From CAZUVM01 sp964623885 (lineage in GTDB: Bacteria; Verrucomicrobiota; Verrucomicrobiia; Limisphaerales; UBA8199), in the NCBI GenBank assembly GCA_964623885.1, contig CAZUVM010000260.1, positions 13,885 through 77,884 of the forward strand: DNA of 64,000 bases, written 5' to 3'. This document shows positions 1 to 8,760 of this stretch, in pieces. Each line of letters opens with the position of its first letter. Position 1 is the first letter of the stretch. The translations under genes and the position numbers were made by a program. A model generated the notes under the pieces. It ran no database searches, was not told where the DNA came from, and was given only the letters and a program-made list of their open reading frames with translations.

Positions 1-515
1 TGCAGCCGTTCGAAGCCATCGACACGTGCGTGTGCATGGGAGCAAGCCTGGGTGTCGGCCTGGGGTTGCGGCGCGTGCTGCCGCCGGATCAGGCTCGTCG
101 TGTGGTGAGCATCATCGGCGATAGCACGTTTATACATAGCGGTATCAGCGGAATGCTCGATATGGTATACAATCCGCCAGCTAGCGGGCACGTATTGATC
201 ATCCTGGACAATTCCACCACCGCAATGACCGGTCACCAGGAGCATCCCGGTACCGGCCGCAAGCTGGATCATGAACCGACCAATAAGCTGGTTCTCGAAG
301 ATTTGGCGCGAGCGATGGGAATCAACCGAGTGAAGGTAGTCGAACCGCGTGCGGGCTCGGATGAGTTTGACCGGGTTCTAAGCGAATGCCTCGAGGCCCG
401 GGATTTGTCGGTGATCATCGCCCGACGCCCTTGCCTGCTCATCGCCAGGCAGCTCAAGGAATATGAAAAACAAGTTTGCGAATGTTCTGCACCTGTCGAA
501 ACCGTGAGTCACTGA
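1..515 (+). CDS. iorA: indolepyruvate:ferredoxin oxidoreductase alpha subunit, C-terminal part
   Basis: The gene enters from the left edge; its frame is open from base 3. The visible ~170 residues are the C-terminal thiamine-diphosphate-binding domain of IorA: TCVCMGAS, GDSTFIHSGI (the GDS Mg/TPP motif) and NSTTAMTGHQEHPG are characteristic. The family oxidatively decarboxylates aryl pyruvates from aromatic amino-acid breakdown to aryl-acetyl-CoA, passing electrons to ferredoxin. Members normally end in a ferredoxin-like domain with two CxxCxxC clusters. Here the protein stops about 25 residues after the CLLIARQ segment, with only a CEC remnant, so that domain is absent. iorB follows after 22 bp, indicating one operon. 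Family assignment is firm; activity without the Fe-S domain is uncertain. Confidence 0.88.
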   Translation, partial: QPFEAIDTCVCMGASLGVGLGLRRVLPPDQARRVVSIIGDSTFIHSGISGMLDMVYNPPASGHVLIILDNSTTAMTGHQEHPGTGRKLDHEPTNKLVLEDLARAMGINRVKVVEPRAGSDEFDRVLSECLEARDLSVIIARRPCLLIARQLKEYEKQVCECSAPVETVSH

Positions 516-537
516 AAGCTGCATATCACGTTTCCCA

Positions 538-1020
538 ATGTCCACAGTCACTAACATTATCGTCGCCGGTCTCGGCGGACAGGGCGTGCTGCGCGGCACG
601 GACATCCTGGCGCAAGTCGCTTTGCGCGCCGGTTACGACGTGAAAAAGAGCGAGATCAAAGGCATGAGCCAACGCGGCGGTTCGGTGACGGGCGACGTGC
701 GATTCGGCGATCGCGTGTTCAGTCCGATGGTTCCGGGGGGCGAAGCTGACTTTCTATTAGTATTGGAACCCACTCAAGTGGAGCCGAATCGGGGATGTTT
801 GCGACCAACGGGAACTCTCATAACACCGGAAGCCGTCGAAGCAAAGGCGTTGCCGAGCAGAAAGACACTGAATGTGGCTCTGCTGGGCGCGTTGAGCGCA
901 CATTTGCCGTTTGAAGAGTCACTGTGGTTGGAGGCTTTGCAGGTGGGCTTTCCTGAAGCGTTTTTTGAAGCCAACAAGAAGGCGTTTCTGATTGGGCGAA
1001 TGGCGGCCGCCCCGCGGTAG
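538..1020 (+). CDS. iorB: indolepyruvate:ferredoxin oxidoreductase beta subunit
   Basis: This 160-residue protein is the gamma-type domain of 2-oxoacid:ferredoxin oxidoreductases. It starts with the VAGLGGQGVLRGTDILAQ glycine-rich segment and continues with KKSEIKGMSQRGGSV, the signature of IorB. It pairs with the TPP-binding alpha subunit encoded just upstream to form the cytoplasmic enzyme that converts indolepyruvate and related aryl pyruvates to acyl-CoA. It is somewhat shorter than the usual ~190-200 residues, with the loss at the C-terminus. The ATG at 538 is the only reasonable start because it lies just ahead of the first beta strand; no strong ribosome-binding site is visible, which suggests translational coupling to iorA. 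Confidence 0.9.
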   Translation: MSTVTNIIVAGLGGQGVLRGTDILAQVALRAGYDVKKSEIKGMSQRGGSVTGDVRFGDRVFSPMVPGGEADFLLVLEPTQVEPNRGCLRPTGTLITPEAVEAKALPSRKTLNVALLGALSAHLPFEESLWLEALQVGFPEAFFEANKKAFLIGRMAAAPR

Positions 1021-1121
1021 GACGGGCGGGTTTCAACGTCAAAGCGCCGGCGGTTATGCCCGTGGAAGGGCATTCCGCCGAGATCTGTCGGCACCTTTAG
1101 GTGGGGAATCTTGAATCAGTG

Positions 1122-1159
1122 AAAAGGGAACCATTTTCGACCCCGAAGTGGTCCCTTTT
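1122..1159. terminator. hairpin downstream of iorAB
   Basis: The arms aaaagggaacca (1122-1133) and tggtccctttt (1149-1159) pair with one bulged base, and the inner ttcg/cgaa extends the stem. It lies about 100 bp after the iorB stop. The right arm ends in four T but no longer U-tract follows, so it may be a terminator or simply a palindromic repeat. The remaining sequence up to 1539 shows no convincing gene; a weak aggaag ribosome-binding site precedes the next start. Confidence 0.45.
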
Positions 1160-1539
1160 CAGCGACCGCTGACAGCCTGCGGCCTAAGCCGTAAGTTTTT
1201 TAACCGGATGCGGTCTTCATCGAGTGTGCAAAATGCATGTTCAAGTTGTTGTATTTAATGCAACTTGCACGACCTTTACCCTGTTTCCTTCGCCCCCAAG
1301 CCCAACACGAATCATGTAACAATTCTTAAACCAAGAGGTTGCAGCAACGGGCGCGGTTTTGGCCCTCCCTTAGCTGATTAAACTGCGTGAGCGCCAGAAC
1401 CAATGGTAATCTACAAGGCTGTCCGCTCCGGCAGCGCCTAAAGCCAAGACTCCCAGTGAACAAATCCTTAAACACTATCCGTTAAAGCTTCTGGTATCTG
1501 CAGTCAACGAACAACGAAATAACAAGAAAGGAAGATAAA

Positions 1540-2181
1540 ATGAAAGCAACAGTTCAGATAACGAGCCTCACAGCGCTCCTCATATTGGCGATGGCGCCTC
1601 CAGTCGCAACGCGAGCCGCGGAATCGGCCGATCAAGCCAAAGAAGCCAGGGCCCGAATTGACGCGACGCGGGACGGCAGCGCTAAAATCCGCAACCAGAT
1701 TGGGCTAACCTTGGAAGAGCTCAACCGATTGCAAACGCCCAGTGTCGAATTGCGACCGCAGCTCGACAAATACACAGCTGAATTGGCCAAAATGGAAGAA
1801 ATCTCGAAAACGGCCAAGGAGCGCGTCGTCTCCATGCAGGAGAAAGGCAAGGCCTATTTCCAGGCTTGGGAAGACCAGGTTCAGAGCATTTCCAATTCCG
1901 AGATCCGCGAGCAGGCCCAGAACCGCTACGAAAAGCGGCTCAAATCTTACAACAGGATCATCAAAGCCATGACTGAAGCGCGTGATGAGTTGGTGCCGTT
2001 TATGTCGGACCTGAACGACATCAAAAAGATGCTCGACGCCGAACTGAGCCGCGAGAGCGCCAAGTCGGCCAAGAACGTCATCAAGAGCGCCAACTGGCAC
2101 GGGGATGACGTCGTCGATTCTCTTAAAGACGTTGAAACCGAACTGGACCGCGTCAGCGCCGAGCTCGCCAAATACAAGTAG
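1540..2181 (+). CDS. secreted coiled-coil protein, DUF2959 family
   Basis: The 213-residue product has a signal peptide (residues 1-26: Lys, hydrophobic core, APPVATRAAES cleavage region) followed by an almost entirely helical, charged sequence with heptad-like Leu/Ile spacing. The central YFQAWEDQVQSISN segment and the PFMSDLNDIKKML segment match DUF2959, a family of periplasmic helical proteins of unknown function. The start at 1540 is supported by aaggaagataaa just upstream. The gene stands alone, with about 500 bp of non-coding sequence before and 900 bp after it. The helical bundle suggests a structural or envelope role, but no function is known. Confidence 0.8.
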   Translation: MKATVQITSLTALLILAMAPPVATRAAESADQAKEARARIDATRDGSAKIRNQIGLTLEELNRLQTPSVELRPQLDKYTAELAKMEEISKTAKERVVSMQEKGKAYFQAWEDQVQSISNSEIREQAQNRYEKRLKSYNRIIKAMTEARDELVPFMSDLNDIKKMLDAELSRESAKSAKNVIKSANWHGDDVVDSLKDVETELDRVSAELAKYK

Positions 2182-2700
2182 AAGCACTGAATGCCTTCAG
2201 GGTCGGTAAATCAGGCAATTAATGCATTGCCGGATCACTAATGGGGTCAGTTAATGAGTCAGCTGTGGAAACAGAATTCTTCGGGCGTTTTTGGAGGAAG
2301 TTATGAGGCAAGCGGCGCGGCTCCAGTTTACATAGTGCGGGTTCCAGGAAAGAGTCACCCCGTAAACCCGGTTCGGAGTGTGGCCACGCGGTGAGAGGAT
2401 ACGGGCGACAGCGCCTCTAGCGTCCGAACTTTCTTAATACAAACCCATTCCATTAAGAAGCTTTCGCACGCGCCTTCGCCTAAAGTTCCATCAGCGTGGG
2501 AACTCCCTCGCCCCGGCCCTGGCCCAGCTCCGGTTCGCGCCAACTGCCCGCTGCTCCTTGACATCTTGTCAGTCCATGCGCCCTGGCCATATCGCTGCGT
2601 CCTCCTCCATGGCGAGGAGGGGGACGCGGTGGGCCGTCGCATTATCCACCGCGGTTTGCCTCACTCTCCGAATGGACCAGTGCGGCCAAAAGAGCGGCGC

Positions 2701-2750
2701 GGTTTTCAAAGGTTTTCAAGCTATTTCAAAGCATTTCAAAGGATTTCAAA
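2701..2750. repeat. five tandem 10-bp A/T-tract repeats
   Basis: Five consecutive decamers share the core TTTCAAA or TTTCAAG: ggttttcaaa, ggttttcaag, ctatttcaaa, gcatttcaaa, ggatttcaaa. The T and A runs recur every 10 bp, close to one helical turn, as in intrinsically bent DNA. The repeats lie in a ~900-bp stretch (2182-3098) in which no convincing gene was found; candidate frames there lack domain features, codon bias and ribosome-binding sites. Confidence 0.75.
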
Positions 2751-3098
2751 CCAAGAATTGACCCTTTTCGCCTCCCCAATCAAACTACTCCTAGAGCTGG
2801 ATTCTATTTAATACAACTAATTTTGTCAAATCTATCAAACGTGCCAAATCCTAAGAATCCCTTAATCCCTCCAGCTTAGGCCTGCCGGCTTTTGCGGCGG
2901 GGAAAGACGATCCACTGGCACCAGCTCCGCGATGAGAACTGCCAGGCAACCAGGGCACCATAGCTGGGTTCAATTTATAACCTGGGACGGCGGGGACAGC
3001 GTCGCCGCCGGCAATCCTCGCAATTGCTGGACAATCAAAATCGTTTCGTTATGCTCGGTCTTAGCCCAGTGGGGCTTATTTCGACCTGACATTTACCT

Positions 3099-3872
3099 AT
3101 GGAACAACCCCCGGCCACACCTGCGGCACCACCGGAACTTGCATCATCGGGGGCCACTAACATTTGGGCTAAGCTGTTCAACATCTTTGCAGTTCCAGGG
3201 GACGTTTTCGCCGAAATCAAATCCCGGCCCGCTGCAGTCGCGAACTGGCTGTTGCCGGTGTTGCTCGTGTCGGCACTTGGAGTAGCGACCTCGCTGGTGA
3301 TCTTCTCGCAGCCGAACGTCCAACAGCAGATCCGCGAGCAGCAGGCCAAAGCCATGGATAAACAGGTAAAGGCCGGCAAAATGACTCAAGCCCAGGCTGA
3401 CCGCGCCCTCGATTTCATGGGACCCAGTTTTATGAAGATCGCTGGCTGCATTGGTTCGCCGATTTTTACCTTTTTTCGTTTGTTCTGGTGGGCATTTTTT
3501 CTGTGGCTCTTCGGACGTTGGCTGCTCAAAACCCAAGTGGAGTTTCTGAAAGCGCTGGAAGTCTCCGGCCTGGCAATGATGATAGCTTTACTTGGCGGGA
3601 TAGTGGCGCTCCTGCTGCAGATGAACCTCGACCGGCTTATGGTGATGCCCAGCCTGGCTTTGCTGTTGCCCGAATTCGACGTCACGCGCAAGGATCATTG
3701 GTTCATGGCTATCGTGAACCCTTTTTACTTCTGGCAGGTGGGAATAATGGCCCTGGGCCTGGCCAAACTGGCCGGGACCTCCTTCGCGCGGGCGGCGATA
3801 CCGGTCGTCGGCTTTTGGCTGCTGCAGGAAAGTGCACTTATTATGGCAGGATTGGGCCAATTCACTTTGTGA
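3099..3872 (+). CDS. Yip1-domain integral membrane protein
   Basis: The 257-residue protein has a proline-rich N-terminus, the Yip1-type opening NIFAVPGDVFAEIKSRP, and about five membrane segments (near residues 47-68, 118-140, 160-180, 205-225 and 230-250). This pattern matches the Yip1/DUF1282 membrane family of bacteria. Its start at 3099 leaves 37 bp before the HlyD-type adaptor gene at 3910, and all downstream genes to 8739 run in the same direction, so it is probably the first gene of the efflux operon. Its molecular role is unknown; a helper function in membrane assembly of the exporter is only inferred from position. Confidence 0.8.
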   Translation: MEQPPATPAAPPELASSGATNIWAKLFNIFAVPGDVFAEIKSRPAAVANWLLPVLLVSALGVATSLVIFSQPNVQQQIREQQAKAMDKQVKAGKMTQAQADRALDFMGPSFMKIAGCIGSPIFTFFRLFWWAFFLWLFGRWLLKTQVEFLKALEVSGLAMMIALLGGIVALLLQMNLDRLMVMPSLALLLPEFDVTRKDHWFMAIVNPFYFWQVGIMALGLAKLAGTSFARAAIPVVGFWLLQESALIMAGLGQFTL

Positions 3873-3909
3873 AACAAAACGGCCGCTGCCGTGTCTATAC
3901 ATTGACATC

Positions 3910-5307
3910 ATGGCGAATCCGAAAAAGCGCAGGAAGATAATCATCTTCTCAATCGTGGGCGTGCTCCTCGTGACTTTGACCGGCGGGGCCATTCTGCATA
4001 AGCGCGAAGCCGTGATCACGATCCAGACGGAAAAGGTCACCCGGCGCAACCTGACGGAACTTGTCACTGCCAATGGCAAGGTGCAGCCGGTGCTCCAGGT
4101 TAAGATCAGCCCTGAGGTAAGCGGTGAGATCATCGCTCTGCCGGTCAAAGAAGGCCAGCGCGTGAAAAAGGGGGACCTGATCCTGAAGATTAAACCCGAT
4201 TTCTACACCGCGGCGCGCAACCAGTCCGAGGCCAACTACAAATCGTCCCTCGCCGCCCAGGCCACGGGTGAAGCCAACCTGCGAAAAGCGGAAGCCGAGT
4301 ACAAGCGCAATGCCGATCTGTTCAAAGCAAAGTTGATTTCTGATTCGGCTTTTGACGAGGTCAAGGCAGCGTTCGATGTGGCCGAGGCCCAACTCAACAG
4401 CGCCGAGCATCAGGTCGAGATGGCCAAGGCCTCCCTGGCTAGCGCGGAAGAAGAATTAGCCAAAACGACCATTGTTTCGCCGCTCAACGGCACGATTAGC
4501 CGGCTCAATTCGGAGGTTGGCGAACGTGTCGTGGGCACCGCCACGATGGCCGGCACCGAAGTCATGACGATCGCCGATCTGAACGAAATGGAAGCCCGGG
4601 TCGACATCGGTGAGACTGATGTCATTCTGATTTCTCCGGGAGAAAACGTGCGTTTGGAAGTCGATGCCTTTAAAGACCGCAAGTTCCAGGGCACTGTGAC
4701 CGAGATTGCCAACTCGGCCGAGATTGCCGCCCAAACGGGCAACAACAACCAGGAAGCCACGAAGTTCGAAGTGAAGATTCGGATCAAGGAGAAAGAAATC
4801 TTTCGCCCGGGGATGTCCGTCACCGCGGAGATCGAGACCCGCAGCCGGACAAACGTGCTCACCGTTCCGATTGCCAGCGTCACGGCGCGGGTACCAAAAG
4901 ATAAAGAAAAGGCGAAAGACAAAGGGAATGGGAAAAACAGCGGTAATATGAAGGCTGAAGACCCAGCCTGCACGAATGGGGCAGCCTGCGGCACGAATGA
5001 GTTTGCGCTCGCGACCAACACCCCCGCCGGCAACGGCACAAATACGGTGAAGAAATCCAAAGACGCGGAGAAGCCGATCGAAGTCGTATTCCTCAAAAAT
5101 GGCGAGCGCGCTAAAATGGTTCCTGTAAAGCTGGGGATTAGCGACGACTCCTACTGGGAGGTTACACAGGGTTTGCAAGAGGGGCAGGAGGTCGTCTCCG
5201 GCGGCTATCGCGCCATCAGCCGTGACCTCGAAGATGGCAAGAAGGTAAAAATCGGCCCGGCTGCCGGTGAAAAGGAAAAGGAAGCGGAAAAGGAAAAGGG
5301 CGGTTGA
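3910..5307 (+). CDS. HlyD/MacA-type periplasmic adaptor of an efflux system
   Basis: The 465-residue product has a single N-terminal membrane anchor (residues 8-28), a biotinyl-lipoyl-like half motif (VQPVLQVKISPEVSGEIIALPVKEGQRVKKGDLI is its core region), a coiled-coil hairpin (about 105-200), the second lipoyl half with TIVSPLNGTISRL, and beta-barrel and membrane-proximal domains. It belongs to the MacA/HlyD adaptors that link an inner-membrane ABC transporter to an outer-membrane channel. The ATG at 3910 is chosen because it places the positively charged MANPKKRRK just before the anchor. A hydrophilic Lys/Asn/Gly-rich insert (about residues 333-395) interrupts the C-terminal part and carries a small imperfect duplication. 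The ATPase and two permeases follow directly. Confidence 0.9.
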   Translation: MANPKKRRKIIIFSIVGVLLVTLTGGAILHKREAVITIQTEKVTRRNLTELVTANGKVQPVLQVKISPEVSGEIIALPVKEGQRVKKGDLILKIKPDFYTAARNQSEANYKSSLAAQATGEANLRKAEAEYKRNADLFKAKLISDSAFDEVKAAFDVAEAQLNSAEHQVEMAKASLASAEEELAKTTIVSPLNGTISRLNSEVGERVVGTATMAGTEVMTIADLNEMEARVDIGETDVILISPGENVRLEVDAFKDRKFQGTVTEIANSAEIAAQTGNNNQEATKFEVKIRIKEKEIFRPGMSVTAEIETRSRTNVLTVPIASVTARVPKDKEKAKDKGNGKNSGNMKAEDPACTNGAACGTNEFALATNTPAGNGTNTVKKSKDAEKPIEVVFLKNGERAKMVPVKLGISDDSYWEVTQGLQEGQEVVSGGYRAISRDLEDGKKVKIGPAAGEKEKEAEKEKGG

Positions 5308-5321
5308 GCCATGAGGTGCGC

Positions 5322-6068
5322 ATGTCCCTGATTCGTCTCCAACAGCTCTCGCGCCGGTACCAGATGGGCTCGGAAACCATTCACGCCCTGCGTGAGGTTT
5401 CACTCGATATAGAACGCGGCGAGTATGTGGCGATCATGGGTCCTTCGGGCTCGGGGAAATCCACCCTGATGAATCTAATCGGCTGCCTTGATTCACCAAC
5501 CTCCGGTACCTATGAACTGAACGGGGTCCAGGTCTCCCAAATGGATGACAATCAGTTGGCCGAGATACGCAACAAAGAGATCGGATTCGTTTTTCAAACG
5601 TTCAATTTGTTGCCGCGTTCGGATGCTCTGCGCAATGTCGAGCTGCCCTTGATCTATGCGGGCGTGCCGTCGGAGGAGCGCCGGCGGGTTGCCCTTGATG
5701 CGCTTGCCCAGGTCGGGCTGGCGGACCGGGTGCATCACAAACCTAACGAGCTTTCCGGCGGGCAGCGGCAGCGCGTGTCGGTAGCTCGCGCCCTGGTGAA
5801 CAAACCGTCCATCCTGCTCGCGGATGAGCCCACTGGCAACCTGGACACCAAGACCGGCATTGAGATCCTCTCTTTGTTTGAGGAGCTCTCCAATAGAGGC
5901 AACACCTTGATTGTGGTCACCCACGAAGAAGACGTGGCGCGGCACGCGCGTCGCATCGTGCGCATTCGGGACGGCTTGATCGCCAGCGACGAACGCGGCG
6001 AGGGTCGCGTGTTAAGAACTGAAATTCGGAAGGGTGAACTGGAACCTGCGCTGGCGGGCAAAGAGTGA
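5322..6068 (+). CDS. ABC transporter ATP-binding protein, MacB/LolD type
   Basis: This 248-residue ATPase has Walker A GPSGSGKST, Q-loop VFQTFNLLPR, signature LSGGQRQRVSVARAL, Walker B ILLADEPTGNLD and the switch His in VVTHEED. It groups with the MacB/LolD (type VII) ATPases that drive mechanotransmission rather than substrate passage through the membrane. The ATG at 5322 is preferred over a TTG at 5304 because gaggtg lies 5-10 bases ahead of it. It is 14 bp after the adaptor gene. Unlike classical MacB, the ATPase is encoded apart from the permease. A ~175-bp gap containing palindromic repeats separates it from the first permease gene. Confidence 0.93.
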   Translation: MSLIRLQQLSRRYQMGSETIHALREVSLDIERGEYVAIMGPSGSGKSTLMNLIGCLDSPTSGTYELNGVQVSQMDDNQLAEIRNKEIGFVFQTFNLLPRSDALRNVELPLIYAGVPSEERRRVALDALAQVGLADRVHHKPNELSGGQRQRVSVARALVNKPSILLADEPTGNLDTKTGIEILSLFEELSNRGNTLIVVTHEEDVARHARRIVRIRDGLIASDERGEGRVLRTEIRKGELEPALAGKE

Positions 6069-6183
6069 CTGAACCAATGAGGTGTGGCAGCCTTTTTTCA
6101 CAATACGATGCAGCCGGGTCCTCGGCGGTGGCGAGGTGGCGGAAGCCGGGAAGTGATTAAAGGGGACGCCAAAATACCCGGCA

Positions 6184-6227
6184 ATCGCAGGCTGGAAGCC
6201 TGCGATACAGCAGACTCGGAGGTCTGC
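6184..6227. repeat. pair of REP-like palindromes
   Basis: Two small hairpins lie side by side: atcgcaggct/agcctgcgat with a 3-base loop (6184-6206, perfect 10-bp stem) and gcagac/gtctgc around tcggag (6210-6227). They sit between the ATPase gene and the first permease gene of one operon. The design resembles bacterial REP/BIME units. They might affect transcript stability and lower downstream expression, but that is inference. Confidence 0.7.
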
Positions 6228-6244
6228 GCTACGCACCAACAGGC

Positions 6245-7474
6245 ATGAACCTGCTGACTGAACTTCGGGAAGGGATCAGCATTTCCTGGGACGCGATTCG
6301 CGCCAACAAGATGCGGTCCATCCTCACTACCCTGGGGATCATCATCGGAATTGTCACGGTCACGCTGATGGGCACCGCTATTACCGGCCTTGACCGTGCG
6401 TTCCTTAAAAACGTCTCCATCCTTGGGGCGGATGTGTTTTACATCAATCGTTTCGATTGGTTCATCGACTCGCGCGAAACGTACATGAAATTGCGCAAAC
6501 GACCTCAGATCACACTGGACCAGGCCAATGCGCTGATGCAGGAACTGACCCTCGCGCGAGCGGTTGCACCGACTGCCGATTCCACAGAGTCGGTTCGTTA
6601 TAAGAAGCGCAGCTCCAGCAGTGTCGAGGTTATCGGCACAACCGAGCAGTATCTTGTCACCAGCAGCATCAGCCTGGCGGCCGGGCGCTTCATGTCGGCC
6701 ACGGAGGCCGCGGCGGGCAGGCCGGTTTGTATCATTGGCTCGGAGGTAGCGACCAACCTGTTCCAGCGGGAATCCCCTCTGGGCTGTCGGATTGTTATCG
6801 GCGGCAATTCGTTCGAGGTCATTGGCGTGCTCGAACGCATGGGCAGCTTCCTGGGCCTGTTCAGCCTGGATAACCAGATCGTTATCCCATTCCAGCAATT
6901 TGCCGCGTGTTTTTGGAATAATCCCGATTGCGAGATTCAGGTTAAAGCCAAGGCGCTGGAGGACCTGGATGAAGCCCGGGAAGAGGTGCGGATCGCTTTC
7001 CGCCGCGTCCGGCGGCTGGCGCCAAACGATTCCGATGACTTTGGCATCAACCAGCAGGACCAATTCGTAAAGATGTTTCACAAACTGGGCGGAACGATAG
7101 CGGCCGTCGGAGTGTTTATTACGGGGCTTTCGCTCTTCGTCGGTGGCATCGGGATTATGAACATCATGTTCGTCTCGGTAGCCGAACGCACTCGAGAGAT
7201 TGGGATTCGCAAAGCGATTGGCGCCAAGCGGCGCACCATCCTGCTGCAATTCCTGAGCGAAGCCGCCAGCATTTGTTTGTTGGGCGGGCTGATTGGCTTA
7301 GGCATTGCCTGGCCGCTCACACTTCTGCTGCAGCGGCTGTTGCCGGCCACGCTCTCGTTGCCGGTCGTCGGAATTGCCATCCTGGTTTCCCTGGTGACCG
7401 GCGTTTTGTCCGGCTTCTTCCCGGCCTGGCGGGCGGCGCGCATGAACCCGGTTGATGCGTTGAGGAATGAGTGA
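6245..7474 (+). CDS. ABC transporter permease, MacB/FtsX family (first of two)
   Basis: The 409-residue protein has the MacB permease layout: one N-terminal membrane helix (residues 20-43, RANKMRSILTTLGIIIGIV), a large periplasmic MacB-PCD domain (about 45-275), then three membrane helices at the C-terminus with the conserved GGIGIMNIMFVSVAERTREIGIRKAIGAKRR coupling segment and the terminal PAWRAARMNPVDALR. Such permeases transmit ATP-driven movements to the periplasm to expel lipoproteins, peptides or macrolide-like compounds through the adaptor. It overlaps the start of a second, different permease, so the exporter is probably a heterodimer with one shared ATPase. Confidence 0.92.
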   Translation: MNLLTELREGISISWDAIRANKMRSILTTLGIIIGIVTVTLMGTAITGLDRAFLKNVSILGADVFYINRFDWFIDSRETYMKLRKRPQITLDQANALMQELTLARAVAPTADSTESVRYKKRSSSSVEVIGTTEQYLVTSSISLAAGRFMSATEAAAGRPVCIIGSEVATNLFQRESPLGCRIVIGGNSFEVIGVLERMGSFLGLFSLDNQIVIPFQQFAACFWNNPDCEIQVKAKALEDLDEAREEVRIAFRRVRRLAPNDSDDFGINQQDQFVKMFHKLGGTIAAVGVFITGLSLFVGGIGIMNIMFVSVAERTREIGIRKAIGAKRRTILLQFLSEAASICLLGGLIGLGIAWPLTLLLQRLLPATLSLPVVGIAILVSLVTGVLSGFFPAWRAARMNPVDALRNE

Positions 7475-8739
7475 TGCCCACACCATCCAAAGCTAACTTC
7501 CTCGCAACCGAACTCCGCGAAAGCTTCCACATGGCCATGAGCGCGCTGGCGGCGCACAAGCTGCGCTCGGCGCTCACCCTGGTGGGGGTTCTGGTGGGGG
7601 TGTTCTCGATTATCGTGGTCATGACCGCCATGCGGGTAATGCAGAGCGATATTGAAACCCAGATGAGCCAGCTCGGCGGCCAGACTTTCATGATCCGCAA
7701 GTGGCCGGCAATGTATATCGGCGGTCCCGAAGGTTTTGAAAAATACTGGCGGCGCAAGGACATCACGCTATTGCAAGGCGAGCTGCTTCGGGAAAGGGCT
7801 ACCTTGGCGCGTTCGATAGGGCTCGAAGGCACGTTCTGGGGCGGTCAAATCGAGACCCGCTACGGCAAGACCGCTCCCAACGTGCAGTTGTTTGGCGAAA
7901 CCCCGGAGAGTTTCGCGGCGCACAACTGGGTGCTCAAGGAAGGCCGGCTTCTGCTGGGTATGGACATTGATGGAGCACGCGATGTTTGCGTCCTGGGCGC
8001 CGGGCTGGCGAAGACCGTTTACCCACGCGCTACGGCGATTGGCGAACGGTTGAAGATCGATGGGATTAACTACACCGTGATCGGGGTGCTTGAGCCAAAA
8101 GGCGGCGCGCTCAGGGGCGACCAGGACAACTTCGCGGTAGTTCCGGTGACAACCGGGTTGAATCGCTTCGGACGCTGGCGCCGCAGTCTCAACCTATTAG
8201 TTCAAGCAAAAGACCAGGCCAGCTACGATGACACCCTAGAGCAGGCTCGCGGCGCGCTGCGAGTGATCCGAAAGGTTCCGCCGGGACAGGAGGATGATTT
8301 TGAGATCTTTTCGAATGATTCATTGATTGCACAGTTCAACACGTTCACCCTGGCGGTGCGGATCGGTGTGAGCGCAGTCAGTTCCATTGCTCTGCTCGCG
8401 GCCGGCATCGGAATTATGAATATCATGCTGGTCTCGGTAACTGAACGCACGCGCGAGATCGGCATCCGTCGGGCCGTGGGCGCTAAGAAGCGCAACATCA
8501 TGACGCAATTCATCCTGGAAGCGATTGTGATTTGCGAAGTCGGCGGCGCGCTCGGCGTGGTCCTGGGCATTCTCGGCGGCAATGCCACCGCTTATTTCCT
8601 GAAACTAACGCCGGTCGTGCCCGTGGATTGGATTTTGATCGGCCTGGTGATCTGCTCGATCGTCGGCATTATTTTCGGGACTTACCCCGCTTACAAAGCC
8701 GCGAACCTCGACCCCATAGAGTCACTTCGATACGAGTGA
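7474..8739 (+). CDS. ABC transporter permease, MacB/FtsX family (second of two)
   Basis: This 421-residue protein has the same layout as the previous gene: helix at about 26-48 (KLRSALTLVGVLVGVFSIIVV), periplasmic domain, and three C-terminal helices with AAGIGIMNIMLVSVTERTREIGIRRAVGAKKR and the final YKAANLDPIESLR. The two permeases are clearly related but not recent duplicates, as their periplasmic domains differ. The start is taken at the ATG at 7474, which overlaps the preceding stop by one base with gagga seven bases upstream; a GTG at 7471 is an alternative. It closes the operon and ends in a short palindrome shared with the convergent helicase gene. Confidence 0.9.
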   Translation: MPTPSKANFLATELRESFHMAMSALAAHKLRSALTLVGVLVGVFSIIVVMTAMRVMQSDIETQMSQLGGQTFMIRKWPAMYIGGPEGFEKYWRRKDITLLQGELLRERATLARSIGLEGTFWGGQIETRYGKTAPNVQLFGETPESFAAHNWVLKEGRLLLGMDIDGARDVCVLGAGLAKTVYPRATAIGERLKIDGINYTVIGVLEPKGGALRGDQDNFAVVPVTTGLNRFGRWRRSLNLLVQAKDQASYDDTLEQARGALRVIRKVPPGQEDDFEIFSNDSLIAQFNTFTLAVRIGVSAVSSIALLAAGIGIMNIMLVSVTERTREIGIRRAVGAKKRNIMTQFILEAIVICEVGGALGVVLGILGGNATAYFLKLTPVVPVDWILIGLVICSIVGIIFGTYPAYKAANLDPIESLRYE

Positions 8740-8760
8740 CTTATTCTTCCGCGAATAAGT
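8739..8760. terminator. short A/T-rich hairpin between convergent genes
   Basis: The arms acttattc (8739-8746) and gaataagt (8753-8760) form a perfect 8-bp stem that includes the stop codon of the permease operon on one side and the last codons and stop of the helicase gene on the other. Being symmetric and A/T-rich, it may act weakly in both directions; the stem is short. Confidence 0.35.

Noticed and set aside
2355..2642. Minus-strand 95-codon frame in the gap before the Yip1 gene
   Set aside because: No start signal, low-complexity Arg/Ser/Gly content and no domain; more likely chance in G/C-rich non-coding DNA.
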